A stretch of DNA of 6,760 nucleotides. It comes from Candidatus Poribacteria bacterium. Lineage in GTDB: Bacteria; Poribacteria; WGA-4E; UBA9662. Below the pieces are notes generated by a model, which worked only from the letters and a program-made list of their open reading frames with translations, did no database searches and had not been told where the DNA came from. Shown here one piece after another: positions 1 through 5,907 of this stretch (position 1 is its first letter; the number at the start of each line of letters is the position of its first letter). The DNA lies in assembly GCA_002699335.1 (NCBI GenBank), contig PACG01000124.1:10273-17032 (forward strand), in the 5' to 3' direction. Position numbers and translations under genes: made by a program.

Positions 1-2
1 TA

Positions 3-882
3 CTGCTGTTGGCCTGCCTAACAGCCACTCAAGATAGGGCTATACCTACCAAGAGAAGCACTGAAGAGCAGTTTTCAGCTGTCGAACTGATTTTAAATGC
101 TGGGTCCAGCCCCTCTGAAGCAGATGCATCAGGTAAACTGCTTCTTCATGTGGCTGCCATATCTAATCACTTTGAACTGGCCAAATTACTTTTGGATGCT
201 GAGGCTTCACTAGATGGTCAATTAATGGGAGCCAGAGACGGCTCTTCTCTGGCACGGGCTTTATTCTATGCCAATTCTCAGATGACTCAATTCCTATCCA
301 ATCCACCACGCCTTATAATTTACGGACAGCTTCAGCTCTGGGACATGAAATAGAGCCTTTTTGATCAGGGCAATCTGAAATCTGATGCGGCCAACCAAGT
401 TGACTTTTACTGACCTATTGCTCAATTCCCAGAATGGAATAGAACCAATTCTCAGCAAGAAATACTGGACGAAGCCTTATCCTGGTCAGCAAGGAACGAC
501 CAACTAGTTTCAATGTCTCGGTTAGTTGAATATGGAGCCCATGTAAATAGTAATCCTTACCGAGGAGCCCACCGCTTTGGTCAGTCTATAGCGACAGTGT
601 GTGTTCAGCGAGATGGCTCGAAGAAGGGGATGATCCTAACCTGAAACATAATTTTGGTGGTTCGGAGCATGGGCAAGGAGCGACGGCAATGCACTCAGCA
701 GCTCAGTATGGATCATTTCAATGTCTGCGTTTGTTACTGGAATAGGGGACGAGACAGAAATGAAGGACGATCTATATAACTCAACTGCCTTGGGTTGGGC
801 CAAACATGAAGGAATGGAGCCTCTAGCATCAGCTTATTTCTTGAATATGGGGGAGTGGACAAGTAATGAACGAACCCGTTAA
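3..882 (+). pseudogene. Ankyrin-repeat protein, 5'-partial and multiply frameshifted
   Basis: Ankyrin-repeat proteins are protein-binding scaffolds. Repeat signatures are visible in order: LLLHVAAISNHFELAKLLLD (about 141-200), NLRTASALGHEIE (about 317-355), EILDEALSWSARNDQLVSMS (about 449-515), and HGQGATAMHSAAQYGSFQCL (about 667-728) followed by STALGWAKHEG. The reading frame runs in phase 3 from the window edge to about 300, phase 2 to about 357, phase 3 again to about 567, phase 2 to about 742, and phase 1 to a TAA at 880-882. That means four frameshifts, three net -1 and one net +1 at a five-T run near 358-362. A TGA at 411-413 also replaces what looks like an Arg codon in DFY(R)PIAQFPEW. 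The order of segments follows an ankyrin family I recognise from bacteria with expanded repeat proteins. The 5' end lies outside the window. No functional product is expected. Confidence is high for the family and for the disruption. Confidence 0.85.
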
Positions 883-1160
883 TGGTAAGTAATGTCGGGG
901 ATTACTTTCTTTTAAAGCTAAAACTCATTTATTTTGGAGCTAATCTATGGTTTATCGATACCCGGGCAAAAGATAACTCGTGTAGGGGGATCAGGCGGGT
1001 ATCAGCTACCCTAGTTGGTACTCTTTTCCCTTCTTCTATTCTATCTAATTCTGACTCTGTTGACCTGTAATTTGCATTGCTATATAATGGCTTCATCAAC
1101 AACTGGACCTACTTGCCATGTCAGACGTCTTTATCTCTCACTCTCGCTGCTATATTGACT
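883..1160. other. Non-coding spacer before the PhyH remnant
   Basis: This stretch carries no recognisable protein. A 62-codon open stretch at 882-1070 has no family resemblance and starts at the tail of the ankyrin remnant, so I do not call it a gene. The spacer contains one small inverted repeat (957-1003) and a T/C-rich run at about 1020-1050. No clear purine-rich ribosome site precedes the ATG at 1161, which fits a dead downstream gene. Confidence 0.5.
957..1003. repeat. 8-bp inverted repeat with a 31-base loop
   Basis: GATACCCG at 957-964 is perfectly complementary to CGGGTATC at 996-1003. A competing short stem pairs GGGTA (997-1001) with TACCC (1007-1011), and TACC (1007-1010) can also pair with GGTA (1017-1020). 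Mutually exclusive stems upstream of a gene can be regulatory. The stems here are short, the downstream gene is broken, and I recognise no riboswitch class. Chance is a serious alternative. Confidence 0.4.
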
Positions 1161-1958
1161 ATGAACACTTATGAAAGAGACGGGTATCAACTTATCCGGC
1201 CAGCCATTCCACCAACTGATTTGCAACCGTTTCGCCAATGTATTCAGACCCAAGTCGGCAGCCATGCCCAAAAGCTGATGGAGGCAGGTAACATTGGCGG
1301 ACTCCATGAAGATTTGCCATTTGCCCACAGACTAGCATCTTACATGCGGACAATGAACTGCATCTGCGCTCCTGGAATCAGCCTGTTCTGGGCCCGGAGC
1401 TCCATGCGCTGATTCATCACTTGCTATTGCTGATGCCCTGGAACCTCACCTTGAGCCTAACATCAGCTTTAATGGTGGTTATATCTGTGGCCTAAAATGC
1501 CCAACAGCCAGGCAACAGCCTTTCCGCTTCATCAGGATAGTCAGTATTATGGAAGACTGTCCCAACACGCCCATATTATCTCCGTTTGGATTCCGTTGGT
1601 TGATGTGGGTGAAGTTAATGGTTGTCTTTATGTGATTCCCGGCAGTCATCATTGGGAATTAATCGACAGTACCCGCGATGAAAACCAAAATATGCGTTTC
1701 TGTGTTGATGTAGAAGAACGAGGAACACCTATTCTGTTGCCGATGAAGGTGGGCGATATTCTGATCTTCTCTAATATGACTTTTCATGGCAGCAAGGCCA
1801 ATCAATCCGAGGCAGTGCGCTGGAGCGTAGATATCCGTTATTGTCGCAGCCGAGGCACCTATACCGCAACCGAGCTGGAACAAACCGGTGAAGATTTTAT
1901 GTGCGAAAAACTAATCAGAATGGCTGATCGCATTCCAATGATAGTAAGGAATGGATGA
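1161..1958 (+). pseudogene. Phytanoyl-CoA dioxygenase (PhyH) family protein, frameshifted
   Basis: PhyH-family enzymes are cytoplasmic Fe(II)/2-oxoglutarate oxygenases that hydroxylate small molecules; the substrate here is unknown. The natural start is the ATG at 1161, reading NTYERDGYQLIRPAIP. The frame then moves to phase 2 near 1340 (LHADNELHLRSWNQPVLGPE), phase 1 near 1420 (ALEPHLEPNISFNGGY), and back to phase 3 near 1491 (PKMPNSQATAFPLHQDS). Each shift is net -1, so the three cancel. Without them a TGA ends translation at 1410-1412. The downstream 153-codon segment keeps the iron facial triad: H and D of LHQDS (1530-1538), the distal H of TFHGS (about 1785-1787), and the 2-oxoglutarate Arg of AVRWS (about 1818-1820). 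The C-terminus stops early at 1956-1958; relatives continue another few dozen residues. The ATG at 1497 lies inside the fold and lacks a ribosome site, so it is not an independent gene. Confidence 0.85.
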
Positions 1959-2048
1959 CGGTACGTTTAGCCGCCTCCCAATAGGTAGCTGTTAGTGTCT
2001 TGATTGGTATTGCGAGCAAGTGCTTAGTGACATACCCTTGGTCTGAAT

Positions 2049-2774
2049 TTGGCGATGGCCATGCCACTCTATACGGAAGTAATCAAGCTGGACCAAGATG
2101 GTTTTGCTAACCCTGTCCAAACCACTATTACGGTGCCGGGTGTTGAAACCAAAAACGCAGCCAAGTTAACAGGTGATGTCAACGGTGGCGGCACGGTGAA
2201 TATCTTCGACTTAGTAATTTCTGCTGGCTCATTCGGTAGGACCAGGGCTGGTATTATGGGCGATGTCAACGGAGATGGTGGAGTTAATATCTTCGATTTA
2301 GTGATTGTGGCTGGTAACTTTGGTAAATCTTTAACCGCAGCACCTTCCACGATATCCAAGATTGAATTGACTACTGAACAGAAGCACTATGTTGCCTCTG
2401 CTATCAACAAATTGGTATCTATGCCTCAACGCTCACCAGCCAAAGAAATGGTGTTGGATGTTTTGCAAGCCATTCTGCCGGAGAGATTACCCACCAGCAC
2501 TCAGTTGCTAGCTAACTATCCCACCCTCTTCGATCCTGAGACTCGGATACCTTTCGAACTAAGTCAGGATACGGAAGTGATTGCCAGTACCCATTAGCTA
2601 GTACGGCAACTAGCACTAGGAATGATAATGGTGGGCGAGTATGTGGCTGCTGACCAAGCAGTTTGTTGGGAGGACAAGACTGAAAATGGTGAAACGATGG
2701 CCAGTGGCACTTACTTCTATCAGTTGCAGGCTGGCGCTCATACAGAAACACGAAAGATGGTGATTCTGAAATAA
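2049..2774 (+). pseudogene. Dockerin-repeat secreted protein tail with C-terminal sorting-like domain, internal stop
   Basis: The segment reads IKLDQDGFANPVQTTITV, then two dockerin-type calcium loops at about residues 42-63 and 71-92 from position 2049: GDVNGGGTVNIFDLVISAG and GDVNGDGGVNIFDLVIVAG. Next come a short helical linker and NYPTLFDPETRIPFELSQDT, a worn form of the NYPNPFNPET...PFEL motif that opens FlgD-like or type A sorting-like C-terminal domains of exported proteins. TAG at 2595-2597 interrupts the frame. The same frame continues through ENGETMASGTYFYQLQAGAH to the family's usual ending RKMVILK and TAA at 2772-2774. About four codons of the expected IYD...GK strand are missing at the stop. 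The first calcium loop has lost its third acidic ligand (Gly for Asp). There is no signal peptide or large N-terminal ectodomain, so this is only the tail. A second frame (1985-2066, ending in FGDGHAT) may be an older part joined by a frameshift. A readthrough product is unlikely. Confidence 0.8.
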
Positions 2775-2981
2775 TCAACTTACGTCCTTTACGCCAAAAG
2801 AAGGAAGAAAAGGCGGCGGATGTAATGTCTCAAATCCTTATTATACCTATTCTTTTTTAACTCTATTACGTTGTTACATCCATTACATCTATATTTTAGA
2901 ATTATAAAAATAAATTTACCAATAACCAGTTTTTTTTCTCAATTACCAAAAAGACATTGTAATGGCGTAATTCTTCTTATC
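2775..2981. other. AT-rich non-coding spacer
   Basis: This spacer separates the tails of the dockerin remnant (+) and the recombinase remnant (-). It is rich in A and T with poly-T tracts (about 2852-2857, 2932-2938). I see no protein family and no convincing GC-stem terminator. It holds the alternating TGTAATG/CATTACA words described separately. Confidence 0.5.
2819..2964. repeat. Three alternating copies of a TGTAATG word
   Basis: GATGTAATG (2819-2827) is perfectly complementary to CATTACATC (2881-2889). The word TGTAATGG recurs at 2958-2965 and is complementary to CCATTACA at 2880-2887. TTACATCC at 2874-2881 also pairs with GGATGTAA at 2818-2825. The result is three alternately oriented copies within about 145 bases beside a recombinase remnant. 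They could be worn ends or arm sites of the element that carried the recombinase, or chance in AT-rich DNA. Confidence 0.4.
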
Positions 2982-2990
2982 TTATCTTAT
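2976..2990. repeat. Three tandem CTTAT pentamers
   Basis: CTTAT is repeated exactly three times, followed by a further C. The tract overlaps the end of the recombinase remnant, where relatives carry their last few residues. Replication slippage is the simple explanation, and it would have disturbed the C-terminal frame. Confidence 0.7.
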
Positions 2991-3582
2991 CAGCACACAA
3001 CCATTCAACAAGACATCCATAGATTTTCTCCCTCCATAAACATCCATCGTAATTGAATCGTGAGAATGACCTATTAGCTCCTTGATAAACTTTCTTGTTA
3101 GTAAGTCTATTAACTAGAGTATGTCTGAAGGAATGAAAATTTTGCCCTTCTTTTTGATTTCTAGTTTAGTTAAGTATCTGGCGAACCAATGACTAATCCT
3201 TGTTCCAAATCCTGTACTCTCCATCTTCTTCAAATTAGGGAACAGTTTATGGTGTTTCCCATTTTCAATCTGATCGACATAATCCAGAAACCCAAGTTCC
3301 AAGATCTTAGGATGAAGGGGAACTATTCTATTGCCAGCTTGAGTTTAATACTCTTATCTCCAGCATTATTGGTTAGATTCATGAGCGAAATCCCATCAGC
3401 TTGTTGAATATCAGACATATTCAATGGACAAATTCCATTCAATCTTACCCCTGAATAAGCTGAAAGTAAAGTTGCCCAATATCTCTCTGGTTTATTCTGC
3501 ACTAATGACTCTTCTCTCCGCTTGGTCCTAAAATCAGCTTCAATTCTTGCTTGGTAAAGTGTTTCTCCACCAATTCATCAGC
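2982..3582 (-). pseudogene. Tyrosine recombinase (phage integrase family) catalytic-domain remnant
   Basis: Tyrosine recombinases cut and rejoin DNA at attachment sites of phages and integrative elements. Reading leftward, the pieces are ELVEKHFTKQELKLIL (about 3576-3529), NKPERYWATLLSAYSGVRLN (about 3496-3437) then ICPLNMSDIQQADG, VPLHPKILELGFLDYVDQIE (3323-3264) then LFPNLKK and WFARYLTKLEIKKKGK, HSFRHTLVNRLTNKKVYQG (3135-3079), and GHSHDSITMDVYGGRKSMDV (3071-3012). Catalytic residues survive: box I Arg in GVRLN, the H..RH of HSFRH (3135-3121), the GHS box, and the nucleophile Tyr of MDVYGG (3038-3036). The Glu usual after RLN is Gly. The pieces lie in different phases: at least three net -1 shifts, plus a shift with a small deletion before GHS. 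The N-terminal DNA-binding domain is missing. No active enzyme can be made. The family call is firm; the type of element it served cannot be told. Confidence 0.82.
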
Positions 3583-3634
3583 CTATTGTAATTTAGGTTT
3601 TTATTAAGTGAATCTTTATTTTCTCGGATAGTCT

Positions 3635-5575
3635 GTGTATAGGTTACTTGTTTCAGTGGTACATCAACATATAAACAATAGAAACGTGACTTTTCGGTCC
3701 ATCTTCATTGGGCTGATACTAATTCCGCTGAATAGCTATTGGATTGTGATGATGGAACTTATTCACAATTCAGGTCGTTCGACTATCATCTCTATATTTT
3801 TCACTTCGATTTTAACTATCCTTTTTCTGCTTTTTCTAAACCTATGCCTCCGCCGTCTATCAGTCACTCTGGTACTAACACAACAGGAATTATTGGTTGT
3901 CTATATCATGGTTAATATCTCCTCCGGAATTGCGGGGCATGATATGATGCAAATTCTGGTGCCGTATTTAGGTCATGCTTTTCAGTTTGCTACTCCCGAG
4001 AATGAATGGAAAGAACTATTTTGGCACCAGATTCCACCCTGGCTAACTGTCAATGACAAACAAATACTAAAGGGCTATTATCAAGGAGATTCAAGCTTAT
4101 ATACCAAGCTTCATCTATTGGGCTGGTTAGCGCCAATACTATGGTGGTCACTATTCACCTCGGTGCTACTACTGGTTACGTTGTGTTTGAATGTAGTTAT
4201 ACGCCAACAATGGGTAGAAACTGAGCGTCTAAGTTATCCTACGATCCAACTTCCCTTGGAAATGACCAATCCAAAGACGGATCTATTTACAAAACAATTG
4301 TTCTTAATAGGTTTCTCCATAGGGGCGTTGGTAGACCTATTAAACGGCTTGTCCTTTATTTTCCCAGACCTACCCTCCCTATCAGTCAAAGTACACCACT
4401 ATCAGGTTGCTAGTAAGCCTTGGAATGGAATGGGATCTTTTCCCCTTTCCTTTTATCCCTTTGTAATTGGTATGGGCTTTTTCATTCCACTAGATTTATC
4501 TTTTTCCTGCTGGTTTTTATTTCTGTTTTGGAAGATGTTGATGGTAGTCAATAGCGCCTTTGGTCGAGGAATACTATCCAAATTTCCATATATTAAGGAA
4601 CAGGCTTCTGGTGGATATTTAGCCTTATGCATTGTTGCTATTTGGTTGAGTCGCAGGCATCTGCAAAGTGTTTGGTATAGTCTAACCAATACTTTGACTG
4701 GAGTAAAAAAACACTCAGTATTGGATGATATTGAAGAGCCTGTCCGCTATCGCACTGCTATCTTGGGTATTATCAGCGGCATTATAATGATTCTGGTCTT
4801 CTGTTACCAAGCTGGAATGTCAGTTAGTGTGGCACTAACCTTTTTTGCCATCTATTTTGTTATCGTAACAGCGGTTACTCGTATGAGGGCTGAACTGGGT
4901 ACACCTGTACATGATCTTCATTATTCTGGACCAGATCAGATCTTAGTAAGGTTCCTTGGTAGTCGTCGACTACGGATAGGTAACCTTACCATGTTTTCTC
5001 TCTTTTGGTTTATTACTAGAGCTTATAGGAGCCATCCCATGCCCCATCAACTAGAAGGATTCAAAATGGCTGAGCGAACAGAGATTAATAATAAAAAGTT
5101 ATTCGGAGCTATGGTACTTGCTGCTGTTGTGGGCTCTCTCGTCGGAGGATGGGCTGTACTCTCTACCAGTTATCATCACGGAATGCGTGTGCATAGCTTC
5201 GGTCGCGAGCCTTGGGAAAGACTAAGCAGATGGTTGGTTACCAACAGCGAGACCGACTTTCCTGAATCTGTATTTACCTTGATAGGTTTTACTCTGACTG
5301 TCTTACTATCGATAATGCGTCTTAGATTTGTTTGGTGGCCACTTCACCCTGCAGCATTCGCTATTACCACCTCCTGGGGCATGAAGCTAGTTTGGTCTTG
5401 CCTATTAATAAGCTGGCTAGCCAAATTAATTATCCTACGCTACTGCGGGTTGAAAGTATATCGTAAAATCACCCCCTTTTTCTTGGGATTAATAATGGGT
5501 GAATTTTTAGTGGGAGGGGGTTGGACTTTGGCCAGTGTTATTACAGGTCTAGATACCTATCGCTTTTGGCCTTAA
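3635..5575 (+). CDS. Polytopic membrane protein, DUF6785/DUF6784-type, function unknown
   Basis: This is the only long intact gene in the window, about 640 residues with roughly 12-14 hydrophobic spans (for example residues 22-40, 50-70, 161-188, 221-243, 272-298, 373-390, 396-414, 488-510, 546-562, 583-602, 612-636). It resembles large membrane proteins common in Poribacteria and other environmental lineages that carry DUF6785/DUF6784 domains. The fold looks transporter-like, but no substrate is known and I assign none. Conserved-looking polar stretches are AGHDMMQILVP (100-110), ENEWKELFWHQIP (122-134), RMRAELGTPVHDLH (416-429) and RAYRSHPMPHQLEGF (462-476); such charged patches in a membrane protein are candidates for a substrate or ion path. 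The C-terminus TYRFWP matches the usual family ending. The start is uncertain. GTG at 3635 gives the longest frame and GTG at 3656 is also possible, but neither has a good ribosome site. ATA at 3671-3673, followed by NNRNVTFRS, sits where relatives begin with Met. Confidence 0.85.
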   Translation: MYRLLVSVVHQHINNRNVTFRSIFIGLILIPLNSYWIVMMELIHNSGRSTIISIFFTSILTILFLLFLNLCLRRLSVTLVLTQQELLVVYIMVNISSGIAGHDMMQILVPYLGHAFQFATPENEWKELFWHQIPPWLTVNDKQILKGYYQGDSSLYTKLHLLGWLAPILWWSLFTSVLLLVTLCLNVVIRQQWVETERLSYPTIQLPLEMTNPKTDLFTKQLFLIGFSIGALVDLLNGLSFIFPDLPSLSVKVHHYQVASKPWNGMGSFPLSFYPFVIGMGFFIPLDLSFSCWFLFLFWKMLMVVNSAFGRGILSKFPYIKEQASGGYLALCIVAIWLSRRHLQSVWYSLTNTLTGVKKHSVLDDIEEPVRYRTAILGIISGIIMILVFCYQAGMSVSVALTFFAIYFVIVTAVTRMRAELGTPVHDLHYSGPDQILVRFLGSRRLRIGNLTMFSLFWFITRAYRSHPMPHQLEGFKMAERTEINNKKLFGAMVLAAVVGSLVGGWAVLSTSYHHGMRVHSFGREPWERLSRWLVTNSETDFPESVFTLIGFTLTVLLSIMRLRFVWWPLHPAAFAITTSWGMKLVWSCLLISWLAKLIILRYCGLKVYRKITPFFLGLIMGEFLVGGGWTLASVITGLDTYRFWP

Positions 5576-5907
5576 GTAAAAAGGGTTAAATAAATTATGA
5601 TTTGAATTTAAAACTTAAAAATAAGTATGAACAACAATCTTTTGTGAGGGAAAGTTATACACTCCACAGGAACTACCTCCTTCATTGTATCTGCCATTGG
5701 AATCCTTCCTGTTTCTGACCCTGAAATGCCCTTTCGCTATGAGTTGAAAATGGCCTCGCGCTGCTGCCTAACATGTATTAGCCAACACTTTTGTGCTTAG
5801 TGTATATTATTGTTACGAAACTGAGACCAATGCCTTGCTCGACCTACTAGATAAATGATTCTACTACAGACAAGTGAAACTGAAATTTGAAATGCATCTT
5901 ATCGAAT
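5576..5907. other. Spacer between convergent genes, no recognised content
   Basis: The first 65 bases after the membrane gene are very AT-rich. The rest is mixed. A 50-codon open stretch on the plus strand (5648-5797) and an open antisense frame over part of the same DNA match no family I know and have no ribosome site. I found no GC stem followed by a T run that would serve as a clear terminator for either flanking gene. It may be decayed coding DNA. Confidence 0.5.

Noticed and set aside
283..375. Programmed ribosomal frameshifting in the ankyrin gene at the T run
   Set aside because: Further shifts and a TGA follow downstream with no slippery sequences, so programmed frameshifting would not yield a full protein.
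882..1070. 62-codon open frame after the ankyrin remnant
   Set aside because: It has no family resemblance and no ribosome site, and a frame of this length is expected by chance.
2069..2359. 96-codon minus-strand open frame
   Set aside because: It mirrors the dockerin repeats; its proline/serine-rich repeats are the antisense of the duplicated calcium loops.
2595..2597. Stop-codon recoding (TAG read as an amino acid)
   Set aside because: The internal stops in the window are TGA, TAG and TAA in different genes, and most lesions are frameshifts, so decay explains them better than one recoded codon.
3189..3407. 72-codon open frame on the plus strand
   Set aside because: It is antisense to the recombinase remnant, which has recognisable catalytic boxes on the other strand.
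5648..5797. 50-codon open stretch in the spacer, possible small protein
   Set aside because: It has no start with a ribosome site and no recognisable motif, and is open partly on the other strand too.
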